A stretch of 64,000 nt of DNA, from contig OY282558.1 of assembly GCA_958295665.1 (NCBI GenBank), positions 355,377,448 through 355,441,447 on the forward strand. Direction: 5' to 3'. Below the pieces are notes generated by a model. The model saw only the letters and a list, made by a program, of their open reading frames with translations, searched no databases and was not told the origin of the DNA. Shown here one piece after another: positions 1-11,783 of the stretch. How positions within the stretch are numbered: the first letter of the stretch is position 1; each line of letters starts with the position of its first letter. Origin of the DNA: Tipula vernalis (Eukaryota; Arthropoda; Insecta; Diptera; Tipulidae). The position numbers were made by a program, and so were the translations under genes.

Positions 1-2
1 AG

Positions 3-374
3 CAAGAGGTTAGCGCATTGGCACATTCATTTCGGCCCGCACTACAATCACAATCGCCGCAAGGTAATAGTAGCCGTACACCAAGCAATCAAGCAAATAA
101 TCTTGAGAACCGCATAAAATTAATTGAATCCAGACTCGACGGTTTGTTTAGAAGTCGAAGTCGATCACGGGGGCGTCAATCGTACCAAAGCACCCGCTCG
201 AACACCCCTGGCAGGGATACCACCACCACCCAACAAGGGAAATGCTGGTATCATTCCAGATTCGGCGCTAAGGCGCATAAATGCATTCCCCCGTGCGGTT
301 TTAAACGGGCCCCACAGAATAATCAAACAACTGCATCTGGTTCAAAGATGGAGGTGGACACAAAAAACTTGTAA
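3..374 (+). CDS. Gag C-terminus of CsRn1-type Ty3/gypsy element (partial)
   Basis: This is the tail of a Gag polyprotein, which packages element RNA in cytoplasmic particles. The frame is open from the window edge, so the start lies outside. Counting from the Met codon at 18, an Arg/Ser-rich stretch at residues 46-53 is followed by a Cys/His knuckle at Cys76, His79, Cys89 and Cys93 (C-x2-H-x9-C-x3-C). That C-H-C-C order, unlike the usual C-C-H-C knuckle, is known from the CsRn1/Kabuki clade of Ty3/gypsy. The frame ends at a TAA at 372-374, shortly after a slippery heptamer, and pol follows in the -1 frame. The clade assignment is inferred from the knuckle and the pol type. The 5' LTR, primer-binding site and rest of gag are not in view. 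Confidence 0.8.
   Translation, partial: QEVSALAHSFRPALQSQSPQGNSSRTPSNQANNLENRIKLIESRLDGLFRSRSRSRGRQSYQSTRSNTPGRDTTTTQQGKCWYHSRFGAKAHKCIPPCGFKRAPQNNQTTASGSKMEVDTKNL
362..368 (+). promoter_or_regulatory. Candidate -1 ribosomal frameshift site, gag to pol
   Basis: The heptamer A-AAA-AAC lies exactly in the gag frame as X-XXY-YYZ, two codons before the gag stop. A -1 slip here moves ribosomes into the pol frame, which is open from 323 onward and so overlaps gag by about 50 bases. The same heptamer is a known slippery site in retroviral gag-pro junctions. Whether a downstream pseudoknot exists was not computed. Confidence 0.65.
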
Positions 375-3300
375 ACCACCAGGTAGAGACTTGCACGTCT
401 AATACGTTGCCCAATTATCGTAAGTCTCCCACACCTCCATCTACTCACACACCAATAAGTCACAGTCCACTCTATACGTCGAACGCAATCAATCCTTTCA
501 ATTTACCCGATAAGTCTCAAAAACCATATACGTCCCGCTTGTTCGTGTATGACCGAACAAATAAACTAACATTTTTAGTTGACACTGGCGCTGACCTTTC
601 GGTTATTCCAGTTAGTTTATTCAAAGATTTATATTCAATACATAATCGGAATTCGGACCTGATCCTTTAAGCCGCCAATGGTACAAGCATCCAAACTTAC
701 GGTACTAAATTACTGCAAGTAAATATCGGACTCAAACGAACATTCACGCATGCTTTCACATTAGCTGCTGTGAATCGTCCGATCATTGGCGCGGACTTTC
801 TAATTAAATTTGGGCTCCTTGTCGATCTTGCACACGGAAAGCTAGTCGATTCAAAGACTCAGCTGGCTATTGATGCCGCAACGGTTCAGTGCGACTCACC
901 GTCACCGATCCACTTTAGAATCGACAGAGGTTACGGCATTCTGCTGCAGAAGTTCCCATCACTCACAGCAGAGCCGGATTATAAAGTCCCTATTAAGCAC
1001 AACGTGGTTCATCACATTGTGACATCTGGTCATTTACCAGTGTCACGACCACGTCGATTAGATCCGATCCGACACAAAGCAGCTCATACAGAATTCCAGC
1101 ACATGGTGGAACTTGGAATTTGCAAACCATCGTCTTCTTCCGTTTCTTGCCCATTACATATGGCCAAGAAGAAGGACGATGACTGGCGACCCTGTGGGGA
1201 TTATCGGCGCTTAAACGCTGTCACAACACCTGACCGTTACCCGATACCCCACATCCAAAATTTTTCCATGCACTTGAATGGATGCAAAATTTTTAGCAAA
1301 ATCGATCTTGTCAGAGCTTACCACCTCATTCCCGTCGCACCGGAAGATGTTTATAAAACGGCAATTACGACCCCTTTTGGCCTATTCGAATTTACCCGAA
1401 TGCCATTCGGTCTACGCAACGCCGCGCAAACATTTCAACGGTTTATAAACGCTGTCGTTCAAAACTTAGACTTCGTTTTTGTCTACATTGACGACATTCC
1501 TGTGGCTTCGCAGACCGAAGAACAGCATCGGCTCCACCTAGAACAACTGTTCCACAGGTTAGCCGAATTTGGGGTTCACATCAAGAGAGCAAAATGTGTC
1601 TTTGGCACCTCTACTCTTGATTTTCTCAGCCACACCATCACCCCTAATGGTATTTTGCCATCACAAGATCGAATTAATGCCATTAGGGATTTCCCAGCTC
1701 CCGCATCAATCAAATCTATTCAGCGCTTTATTGGCATGGTGAACTACTATCACCGGTTTATACCAAAGCTAGCTGAAACACTTGCTCCTATTCACAGCCA
1801 TTTAGCAGAACTCCTGCGCAAGCCCAAAACAGCCAAGAACTTCTCTTGGCCTGATGAATGTCAACAAGCATTCATGATGCTTAAGGCTGAATTAGCAACA
1901 GTAACACTCCTTCGCCATCCACTAAGCGACTCAAAGCTTAGTCTAACTACCGACGCATCAAATACAGCTGTCGGTGCTGTACTACAGCAGCACAATCGCG
2001 AGAGTTGGGAGCCCTTGGGATTTTTCTCAAAGAAACTCTCGGATGCCGAAATAAAATATTCTGCATTCGATCGGGAGTTGCTAGCAATGTATCTAGCAGT
2101 CAAACACTTTAGATACTTTCTCGAAGGTCGTGAGTTCACTATTTTCACGGACCATAAACCACTGACAAGAGCGGTTCAGTCTAAAACTGAGCGCAATCCA
2201 AGGCAATCTCGCCATTTGGATTTCATTTCGCAATTCACGACGGACATCCAGCATATTCAGGGTCGTGATAATGTGGTTGCGGATACACTTTCCCGCACGA
2301 TCGAACAGGCAGCAGTCGAGACTTACTTCGACTTCCAAACAATTTGCAAAGCTCAAAAGGATGACCTAGAACTTCAGAATTTACTTTCTGGTTCCAAATG
2401 TCACTCCGGTTCATCATGGCAACTGGATCTTTTGAAATTGTCCGGTCTGGAAATTTACTGCGAAACTTCTACTGGGTCACATCGCCCATACATCGCAGAA
2501 CCATTACGTCGAACCATTTTCGACGCACTACATAACATTTCACATCCTGGTGTCCGTGCAACTCGCAAACTCATAGCAACTCGCTATTTTTGGCCTAGTT
2601 TAAACAAAGACGTCAATCATTGGACTAATTCTTGTTTAGGCTGCCAACGTTCAAAAGTCCAAAGGCATACCAAGTCGCCTCTTGGACACTTTCAAATTCC
2701 ACCTGGTCGATTTGAGCATATCCATATAGACATTGTTGGTCCACTACCTCCTTCTAATGGATACATTTACCTCTTGACTTGTGTCGATCGCTTCACTCGC
2801 TGGCCAGAAGCTTACTGCATGAACAACATGACAGCCGCAACCATTGCCACCACTTTTGTAAACAATTTCGTATCACGATTCGGCGTACCCCTTCACATAA
2901 CCACTGATCAGGGATCGCAATTCGAGTCCAAATTATTTTCTGAGTTAACATTACTCCTCGGAGCAACTCGTATACGTACCACGGCTTATCATCCGCAAGC
3001 CAATGGCATGGTGGAACGCTTCCACCGACAACTAAAAGCTTCTCTCATGGCCCGAGCTAACACTATCAATTGGAGTTCGGAAGTACCCATGGTCCTACTG
3101 GGTATCCGAGCTACTGTAAAGGAAGATCTGAAATGCTCACCTGCTGAAATGGTCTATGGACAAACCATTAAGCTACCTGGTGAGTTCTTCATCGATAATC
3201 CTACTTTACCTTTACCAACTGCCGACACAGTCGTCGACCAACTGCGGCAAACCATGCACAACCTTATTCCAACTACTACTCGTCAACCGAAGCAAGACGA

Positions 3301-3556
3301 TATATTTGTTCCGAAATCACTCGCTAATTGCGATTTTGTCTTTGTTAGAACAGATAAGGTTCGCACAGGATTGTCTCCTCCATATGAAGGCCCCTTTAAA
3401 GTCATTCGACGCCTTCGCAAACAATTCACGGTTTCGATTAATGGCAAAAATCAAACCATTTCAATCGACCGTCTCAAACCAGCATACGGAATTCTTTGCG
3501 CAACTGAGCAAGAATCAGTTTATCGTCCTAATAAAACAGTCCGTTTTGCCCTTTAG
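365..3556 (+). CDS. Pol polyprotein: protease, RT, RNase H, integrase (one internal stop)
   Basis: This Ty3/gypsy Pol copies element RNA into DNA and integrates it. One frame runs from the frameshift site to the TAG at 3554-3556. The aspartic protease motif ([11 protein letters not shown]) lies at about 575-610. RT follows with YIDD at 1484-1495, then RNase H (TDAS, DREL and TDHKPL blocks). The integrase zinc finger has His codons at 2531 and 2543 and Cys codons at 2633 and 2642, followed by the D, D and E blocks (HIDIVGP, TTDQGSQ, NGMVERF). An in-frame TAA at 668-670, between protease and RT, is the only break and looks like a point nonsense change. The rest, 2.8 kb, is uninterrupted, so the copy is young. 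Conserved order and residues make the call firm. Confidence 0.92.
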
Positions 3557-3601
3557 CATATACATTTTTTTTTAAGGAGGATCTCACTTGCATGGGAGTC
3601 C

Positions 3602-4015
3602 TGTAGCGTTCAAACGAATGTAAATACACAAATTATATTTACTCATTCGTTTCTCCGCCACAATATAGCAAATTACATATATTGGCGTGCACCGCATAAA
3701 CGTAGTTATTCAGACATTGTGCCCAATATATTAGCGATATTTATATTTATAACGCCGGGATGTTAGCTAACGACGAAATTATAAAATTCATTAATTTTAA
3801 TTTGATTTTGGCAACGCAGCAAGATAAATTCATTTATTAATTTTGTTCATCGTCTCGATAAAGTTTTTTTTTCTTACCCAGTCGTTGTTTTTCCTTTGCA
3901 ATAAAAGGTCTAATTAATATTTTTTTCCAATCGCGAAACTTACCAGTGTCAAGTGGTAGAGAGTATTTTTGTGCATACGAGTGATGCGACATATTACTCC
4001 ATTTTTTTTGTAACA
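3602..4015 (+). repeat. 3' LTR of the CsRn1-type element
   Basis: A purine-rich stretch (AAGGAGGA, then ATGGGAG) precedes TGTAGCG at 3602, a start typical of this LTR type. A polyadenylation signal AATAAA lies at 3900-3905. The likely right edge is the ...TGTAACA at about 4015, giving TG...CA ends. The matching 5' LTR is outside the window, so the edges and target duplication cannot be confirmed. Confidence 0.55.
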
Positions 4016-6229
4016 CTTAATTTTTTAAATAAATAAAATTCAAAATTGTGAAAAGTTTTTTTTAGTCGAAAACAAAAAAACATAATTGAATTAAATTAAA
4101 ATAAGAATATTGTGAACATTATAAAATTTCAATAAATATTTTTAAAATTAAAATCTAAACAATATCAAGGCAGTTTTTTTTTTGTGGGTGATAAGTTTTG
4201 TTTTAAAAGAAAACCTTGGTCGCGTGCAGTTTAGGAAGTGTTGCAACTGGGATACTATAAGTTCTTCAGCAAAGATGACAAAACTAAATATTTTAGTAGG
4301 AGATCTTGCCAAAAAAAATTTACTTACATGCAAGAAAAGTACACAAAAACATTTTTTTCGCTATGTTTTCCGCTAAAATATTTAGTTATTGTCATATTTT
4401 GCTGAAAGTTGGTAATAATCTAATATTTAGTAATATGTGAACCGGCACATATAACCAAAAGTCAACATCTTTGTTTTATAAATTTTTTTTTAGTTTCGCT
4501 CAAAATTGGTAATAACATATTATTTAGTAATACGAACATGCACATTTAACCAAAAGTCAATATTTTTGCTGACAAGCAAAACTTTCCTGCTGCAAAAATG
4601 TTAAGATTTTCAAAAATTCCTAAATTTTTCGGGCTTTCATTATTAGGATTTCCAAGCGTTACAAACTCAAAATTCGTACATAGTAATCTTCGCAACAATC
4701 TGGCATTTTGTTTTTAATTATTTCAATTAAAAACTAAATACAACCACCCCAAAATAATTAAAATTACAAAAGCTATAATACTGTATGCGACTTGAAAACA
4801 TAAATTCAACATAAATACATAAAATTACTGTGTGACATTACTTATATAAGCTTAAAAAAAGTAAACACAACAAAGTTAGCAAGTAAAAAGTATTACAAAG
4901 CATAAAAGTGTTCAAAGCTTATTTCCTCATTGCAAAACATTACGTATATACTTACGAGATATATGTTACTTACATATATCTACTTATCATCTATACATAC
5001 TATATGTATACATATAGAATAAAATAAATTAATGAATCGGATTAAAACACATAAAAAAAATAATTTAATGAATATAATTATAAAATCCTCACACTTTTTA
5101 ATTTTTTAATTATTGTTGCCGTTGAGTAGCAGATTACGTATGTTAACAGTATTATAAAATTCACATTCTGTCTAAAGTCGTTCGTTATGTCACACACATA
5201 TCAAAAGTTATGTTTTCGAAAATACAACAAGTTCGATTAGAAGAGGGTTGTCAAGACTAACATATTTCCTCATTTTTTTGACACAGCTAATCGGCTTTTC
5301 CTGGAATTGAAATCTAAAAATTTAGCTTTTGTATATGTATTTCAATTTGTTGTGGTACGAAATACTTTTGTTTTCACTTTCTCAGAAAGCTTCCTTTTAT
5401 TTGTACATGTATACACTATTTGGTACGTAATTATTAATTTTAATTAAAAAATTGGAAATTCCTAATTTTATGTACATATATTTAAATTAATTCAAAATAT
5501 GTTTATTACACATATTTGCCTGTGTTGGTGTCTAATAAATATGTATGTCTTCGTTTCATGTTTAAAATTACAAAATATTTTCTGTCGCAAATATTTGGTA
5601 ATATGTACATATATTAATATTTGTACGAGACATATGCTTTAATATATAACAGTTTTGTGTATGCTTATTCTGAACCAATTAGAATTTTATTAAAATGAAA
5701 ATTTGAAATTAATTTGAATATTAATAATGGTTTCTGTTGAATGTACTCGTATATACAAATCTATGTTTTGGAAAAATTACTAGTCGAGGGATTCGAAGCA
5801 TCTAAATCTAATTTGATGAAGCTTTTGTTATTCTTTAGTTTATTGTCCAATATTTTCAGTTAAGAACTATTTCATAATTACTCAAAAAATTTGCAGACCA
5901 TATAGAAAAAAATTTTTAGGGTCGCTGATTACGGATGTGAGGTCAAAAAAAAAAATTTAAAATGGCAGATCCATTATGATCCCTTTAAAGTAAATAAACA
6001 GCTGAGTACAACTATTTGAAATTTTGAGATCCTTACTCTTTATTCGTATTCAAGTAAGCGTCGTTTTGACCAAAAATTTGAAAACAACGACTTCAAAAAC
6101 TTGTGTCCATCAAATTCGTAATCAGCCACTTAAAACCCTTTTGTCCATGCCGCTCAGAGCAAAAATTCCGTTAAGGTTAAAAAATACGGCCGCTGTGAAA
6201 TTGATGAAAATGGATATTTTTTTGATAGT
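4016..6229. other. AT-rich non-coding stretch
   Basis: No frame with family-like motifs was seen. The sequence is A/T-rich with many homopolymer runs. It holds the short imperfect tandem duplication listed separately, and its last part leads into the decayed LINE that follows. Confidence 0.6.
4406..4570. repeat. Imperfect tandem duplication of about 65 bp
   Basis: The segment from GGTAATAATC (4411) to about 4473 recurs at 4506-4570. Both copies share GGTAATAA, TATTTAGTAATA, CACAT and AACCAAAAGTCAA, separated by about 30 bases. Origin unknown. Confidence 0.6.
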
Positions 6230-7080
6230 TTAACTCTTCCGCTTTCTAACATCTTTATTGAAAGCATTCGGACTAGGATTTTTCCTGATCACTCGGAAAT
6301 ATTTTTGCTTCTTCCAGTTTAGCGGAGTAGCGCAAGGTATAGTCACATTGGTCCAGTTCTGTTTTCGTTAATTATTGATATTGTTGTGGAGTGTTTTTAA
6401 TTTACACATTGCCTCATTTACGAGATGATATAAAAATATTCCCTCCACAACTATTAATGAAATTGGTTTGAATACACTTTTTACAGTTTATCGTTTAACA
6501 ACAAACTGTTGTTGAATGTGCTCAAATGGTTATCTCTTTCTTTCGAACGCGTTCACCTATTCTTTAACAGTATTTCCTTTGTAATTCGACTTTTGATATA
6601 GTTGAGTTCATGTTTGATTTGGGTATAATTTTCTCTTCTGATTGTTCCTTTACAAAAATATTGATTCTATTATTGCTAAAGGGATGATGGGAGAAAGGGA
6701 GATTTGTTCTACTATTGTTTTACGTTATGTCTCGGCATAATAGCTTGCTATTGTATCGCTGTTTGTTTTTCTAGGAGTCAATATCATTCAGATAGAATTG
6801 AAAGCGTTTAGAAGTAATTTGTGCTAAACGCCCTTCAGAGCCTAATCGAATGTATAACTATGTTCTTCTACCTTATAAACATCACTGTGATTTATTCAAA
6901 TTACAATGATTTGATCACCAAAGAGACATAGCTATCAGCTGCTAATTTTATGCGCGATGTTTTAACCTCACGTATTGATTGTGTAGAAACACATATGCAT
7001 TTTAATTGTTGCTCTCCTACGCGTTGTTTCCGTCGATGATGGTTTTTTATAATTTGTTTCTGTCTCTGCAAACTACGTAC
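6230..7080 (+). pseudogene. Decayed Jockey-type LINE reverse transcriptase
   Basis: Readable blocks of a non-LTR RT appear in the right order but in shifting frames. They are SGVAQG followed by SHIGPVLFSLIID (about 6320-6380), a degraded YADD block reading RDDIKIF (about 6420), a thumb block around L..V..KW (6510-6540), DLGIIFSS (about 6615), IDSIIAKGMM (about 6660) and SDRIESV (about 6785). The C-terminal SAANFMRDVLTSRIDC lies near 6935. This order is that of the Jockey clade. Many frameshifts and stops mean it is long dead. The 5' end is not visible and could start a little upstream. It is unrelated in orientation to the flanking foldback element. Confidence 0.7.
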
Positions 7081-7240
7081 TTTCTGAACCAGTCTTATCC
7101 AAACGTAGTTTTTAGTTCTGTTTTTGGTATTTTTGATTTTAATAAGTCAAGAAATTCATTTAGAAATAGGTGTAATATACTAATAATATTTGTGTATTCT
7201 TAAATACCGATTGCACTTTAAAAAATCCTTGCATTTTATT

Positions 7241-8376
7241 ATACTGTTAAAGTTAGCCGAAAGTTGCCAGCCGAAAGTGAAAAATCGATAATGCAGATTG
7301 TGCTAGTCCATCCTAATAAAAAGAAATGGTAGTGCAGATTGTGCACCGAAAGTAAAAAGTCGATATTGCAGATTATGTTATTAACATTCCAGCCGAAAAT
7401 AAAAAAAATTAGTAGTTATCAGCCGAAAGTAAACAGGATACATGGATTTAAATAAATTTTTTTTTTAAATATTCTTACGTGGAAAACTTTGTTTAACCTA
7501 GTCGTGGAAAATATTGGAAAATCAGAAGAATTCACAAAATTAGAATAAAATCAGCTGCTAGAGTGTATATCTGAATTTGAATCGTTTTTATGTGATTTTT
7601 CAATAGCTATCGAATGAAAAAATTCTAATCAAGTTTTCCGTGGGAAATCTCGGACAATTTGATTTTCCAAAAATCATTAGAGAATTTGTACAAAATCAGC
7701 CTCTAGAGTGTTATGTCTGGAAATGAGTTGCATTGATGTGACTTGTCAATATCTATTATATGAAAAAAATTCAGTTCAATTTTCCCGTAGGAAATCTCGG
7801 CCGAAAGTATGAAATGGATGAATAAAATCCGCCTCTGGAGTGTTATTTCTGGATATGAATTGCATTGATGTGACTTGTTAATAGCTATCGCAGGAAAAAA
7901 ATTCAGTTCAAGTTTCCCGTGGGAAATCAAGGAAAATTCGATTTTCCAAAAATCATTAGAAAATTTGTATAAAATCAGCCTCGAGAGTGTTATGTCTGAA
8001 GATCAGGAAAAAAAATTTAGTTGGGAAAATTCGATTTTCCAAAATTTTAAATTTTCCGAGATTTCCCACGGGAAATTTGAACTAAATTTGTTCCCTCCGA
8101 TAGCTATTGACAAATCACATCAGTACAATCTATCTCCAGACTTAACACTCTGGAGGTTGATTTTATTCCAATTTTGTGAATCTTTCTGATTTACCGATAT
8201 TTTCCATGAGGTTAAACAAAGTTTTCCACGTAAGACTATTTACAAAAGTTTTTTTTGCCATCCATGTATCCTATTTACTTTTGGCTGTCAACTACCAAAT
8301 TGTTTATTTTCGACTGGAATGTTAATAACATAATCTGCTTTATCAACTTTTTACTTTCGGCTAACTTTAACAGGGT
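7241..8376. mobile_element. Foldback-like element, copy 1
   Basis: The element begins ATACTGTTAAAGTTAGCCG and ends with the inverse (CTTTCGGCTAACTTTAACAGGGT). Between the ends is a run of units of about 147 bp that each contain a gattttcc/ggaaaatc core, CTAGAG and a TGTCTGGAGATGG-like block. Units run forward at about 7560, 7710, 7843 and 7990, then flip to reverse by 8130. It is thus a long inverted repeat made of tandem units with no coding frame, the plan of foldback elements. A second copy lies at 47883-49215. No clear target duplication is visible at this copy. Confidence 0.7.
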
Positions 8377-10689
8377 CAATTTTTTTTACTTTTTTGCTAA
8401 AAGTAGATTCAAAAGTGTTTTTGGGGTTACTGAGTACCAATTTATGTTGAGTTTTTTTAAAGCGGTTATATTGGAACAACCATTTTAAATTTCATTTTGT
8501 TCACCTCGGCTGCATAATCTATGTACGACTCCCAAGGTACTTTTCAATAGGAGACCATCGCAGGTAGTAAACTACGGTTCGAATCGCATTGTTAACTTCC
8601 CTGTTTTCTAAAATTCTTTGTTTAAGTACATTCAATGGAATATTGTTTTAGTATGAAACCTATATTCGCCAAAATATTGATAGCAGTCAAGATCGTAATG
8701 TCGTCGTCATTCTGATCGCTCGAATCTTTTTTTTATTTTTTGTTATTTTTTCATGCACCAAGAGGTTGTAAACAGACATTATATTTGGCAATAAAAACCA
8801 TAAAATAATGGATTTTTATTTCGTTTTAAAGTTTTTAGGATGTAATGCGCAATTATATAAAATTAAGTAAATTTCTTGTCTAAATCGCATAACCACTTTT
8901 CAAAAAGTATCGTTTATCCATACTTTCGTATTGCTCTCATAAATTACTGGTAACGACTTTCCATGACATGTTTCTTTTTTGAAAGCGAAAGTTTTACTAT
9001 TTGTAACCCAATTATTTGTTAAAGCAGCATCCAGATCACTGCTTTCACTACATATTCTTTTAACTCTAAAAAAGATATCATTTGGCGTCTGAAAATCTTT
9101 ACGAGCCGTTCATCACTTGCGCTAAACGTGTTGATTTTCAGTGTTTCTGCATATAGATTTGTCTTTGTTTTAATAATCGGTCTGAAGTGCGGAAGCTTAT
9201 GAGCATTGCTCATATGTCATGTAAAAATGTAACGTGCAGCGCTGCTATATTCACAAAAACATCAACAGGCAATATCATGAAAGCTATTGTCTGTTGAAGT
9301 TTCTATAAACCAGTTTTATCTGCTGCGAGGAAGATCGACAATCATTAAAGTAATTGCCAATTTCGGCTAAGTAATAGCCAAGTTCATCATAATTGGCTAT
9401 ATTCCACAACTTGATCTAAAATTCATTTCAGAATCCCATTTCAAATGCTCATGTCGAATTTCATAATACTCGGTTAAGGATTAGTCTAGTTCCTTGTTCC
9501 ATCCTACTTCGCCATTTTTCAGAACTTTATCCAAAAACTATTTTAGAATCCCATTTCCATTGTACCTCTATAGTTTCATCGTAATCGGTTGAGAAATAGT
9601 CAAGCTCCATCCTAATCGGCCATACTCCAAAAATTAAATTGCATTTCCATTTTGTTAGGAAACCTACTCACATGTCCCTGTATTTAGACCTTTCGTTTTC
9701 TATGGCATAAGTGTTATGTCCCCTTATCGTGGCCTTGCGACTGTTAAGAGTTATTGAAGTAATCACCGAATTATTAATTAAGTTATGTTAATGCTTTATT
9801 TGTATGTTTCTGCGTAACGGTAAAAACTGAGGTCGAAGTACGGAACGATATTTAAAAGAAAATGCAAAATAAGATTAGTCGTATTATAGATAGTTCGAGC
9901 TATTAAACTATCGAGAAAAATAATGCATGGTTTATAGGTAATTGAAGGGACGAAAAAAAAATTGAAACAGAAAAAAAATCGAATTATAGAAGATCGAGAT
10001 ATAGAGAGTTGACTATACAATTATTAGTAGAAATAATGGCGAAAGATAATACCTAAGTTTGATATCAAATAACAAATTTCATCAATTGATGGACAACGAA
10101 AATGATATGATTGAAGATATTGTTTTCCCAGATAGAGAAAAAATTAAAAGACATAATAATGAAGAAAATCAATTACAAAAACAAAAATCCTGTAATATAG
10201 GAACATCACAAAATAAAATTATTGTGAATCGTAGCACCAAGAGTAATAACCAAGCAAAGGATACATCTATATTTCCAAACAAAATGTCGAAAAATTAGGC
10301 CACCGCCATTAAACATCCACCACTAAGAAATTATTAACATCCGTAAATTATTAAATTAGGTCCAGTAAGTGAATCGAAATATTTAATCATTACCAAAGAG
10401 TATACATACACCGAGAGAAACGAATTTTCACTTAAAATGGTTAACCTCGGAATATTATTCTGCGAATTTGGAGGGAATATGTGTTTGCATTCATTGTGTG
10501 CGGACGTAAAATTTTTTCTGTGCTCAAAGTATTTTGATTATTTAAAAATAACAAAAACAAATATTATATTAATTTCGGTATTGATCAAAGGATTAGTTTT
10601 GTGAGTGGTAACTAGTTTTATATCCTTACATTCAGTCTGGCTATCAAATAGTGCAATATATCTAAAAAATTTATGTAATAAAACATTTT
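8377..10689. other. Intergenic stretch without recognised gene
   Basis: No known family was recognised. A 79-codon frame at 10059-10298 is Asn/Lys/Gln-rich with no recognised motif and is probably chance. Minus-strand frames at 9019-9213 and 9796-10020 show nothing family-like. The decayed tandem repeat at 9360-9625 is listed separately. The last 250 bases may be the 5' UTR of the CR1 LINE that follows. Confidence 0.5.
9360..9625. repeat. Decayed tandem repeat (~115 bp) with ATCGGTT-AG core
   Basis: Two and a half diverged copies are visible. AGAATCCCATTTC occurs near 9430 and 9545. TTTCAT..TA.TCGGTT.AG..ATAGTC occurs near 9458 and 9575, with a weaker partial copy near 9365. The core resembles the TTTCACTTCAATCGGTTAAG block in each unit of the 169-bp satellite at 24.2-29.0 kb. 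Confidence 0.5.
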
Positions 10690-10871
10690 AAAGTGTTTTT
10701 CTGTTCTGTGAAACGGCATTTTATCATTGTGAAGATACATTTTATCAGCAATAACTCATTCTATTTACAACTGTATTTAGTGAACTCGTACCATAAACAT
10801 CGAACTGTACACGTGACGTACTTTTTATTTGTTTGTTTTTGGTGCTGTTGTTTGAGTTTGTCAATTGCAAC

Positions 10872-11576
10872 ATGAATAAAAACAAATGCAATAAATGTGA
10901 AGTTGCGTTCACTGATAACAACGTACTAAAATGCTTTGGTGGGTGCGAGAAAATGTTCCATTTTGGTTGCTCTTCGTTATCAAACGCCAATGCAAAACTG
11001 TGCAATAACAATGTAAACATTCAATTTGTTTGTGCTGACTGCTTAAGTAACCACAGCAATCATCAACATCTGATCCAAACGTTGATGACCCAGTTGAATG
11101 AGGTCAGCAGCTTGTTGAATAATGTATTCGCCAATTTCCAAGCTATAAGTAACCTGATTGCAAGTCCTAATACTACGAATACAGCGGCACTAAGCGTCAA
11201 TTCGATTGACAATTCTAAAAAACAACAAATAGTCATTTCTGGCACCGATAATACGAATACTCAGCTAGAGATAGTAAAACCCAAAAAGTTTCTACATGCC
11301 TCAAATTTTAAACCATCGACTACCTGCGACGACATTAAAAAACACCTCCATAACAAACTGCAAGTTCCAGTGGCGGAAATTGAGTGTCACGAGTTGGTCT
11401 CTAAATCGGCTGATAGAAGTTTGCTGAATTTCATTTCATTCAAAGTTGGTTTGGATTCCGCAGTTTTCGAGAAGGCCTATGATGGAAGTATTTGGCCTTT
11501 GGAATGCGCTGTAAAACCATTTATCAACTTTCGACGCTCACGGAGATTTCCCGACACCGCAACATTGCCAGCATAA
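10872..11576 (+). CDS. CR1 LINE ORF1 protein with PHD-like zinc finger
   Basis: This is the RNA-binding or chaperone-type ORF1 of the LINE. I start it at the ATG at 10872, as the frame upstream lacks a better one, giving 234 aa. Residues 6-60 form a PHD-like finger (CNKC, then Cys/His pairs ending FVCADC). A coiled-coil-prone stretch follows (TQLNEVSSLLNNVFANFQAI), then a C-terminal domain from about KKFLHASNFKPST. The end is odd. The frame stops at 11574-11576 just after a basic RRSRRFPD, while the +1 frame stays open from upstream of that point to a TAG at 11788-11790, overlapping the ORF2 start. A frameshift that truncated ORF1 is likely. Confidence 0.72.
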   Translation: MNKNKCNKCEVAFTDNNVLKCFGGCEKMFHFGCSSLSNANAKLCNNNVNIQFVCADCLSNHSNHQHLIQTLMTQLNEVSSLLNNVFANFQAISNLIASPNTTNTAALSVNSIDNSKKQQIVISGTDNTNTQLEIVKPKKFLHASNFKPSTTCDDIKKHLHNKLQVPVAEIECHELVSKSADRSLLNFISFKVGLDSAVFEKAYDGSIWPLECAVKPFINFRRSRRFPDTATLPA

Positions 11577-11783
11577 TAAGCTTAACAGCAATATTCATAA
11601 TTTCACCAATTTTCCGGGCAACTGTAATATTAGTTATGTTCTATATTTTAAATTTTTTAATTTGTTTGAATTGTTTTTAAATCTGTTTTTATATTTTAGG
11701 TCATTTGCGGATTCTATTCTAAATCTGAACTCGTCATCAATACCATACCGGTCATCTAAGCTTGGTAATGTTACTAACGCTAC

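Noticed and set aside
8540..8600. GGTTCGAATCGC, a B-box-like motif
   Set aside because: No convincing A box at tRNA spacing and no cloverleaf arms; no similarity to the two SINEs.
9255..9296. Short hairpin TCAACAG.CAATA ... TATTG.CTGTTGA
   Set aside because: Only about 13 paired bases; too short to argue for a microRNA or a MITE.
9930..10020. GATCGAGATATAGAGAGTTGACTATA as a possible Tc1-type end
   Set aside because: No inverted partner with a TA duplication was found nearby.
10059..10298. 79-codon Asn/Lys-rich plus frame
   Set aside because: No motif, low complexity, and no companion signals; plausible by chance in AT-rich DNA.
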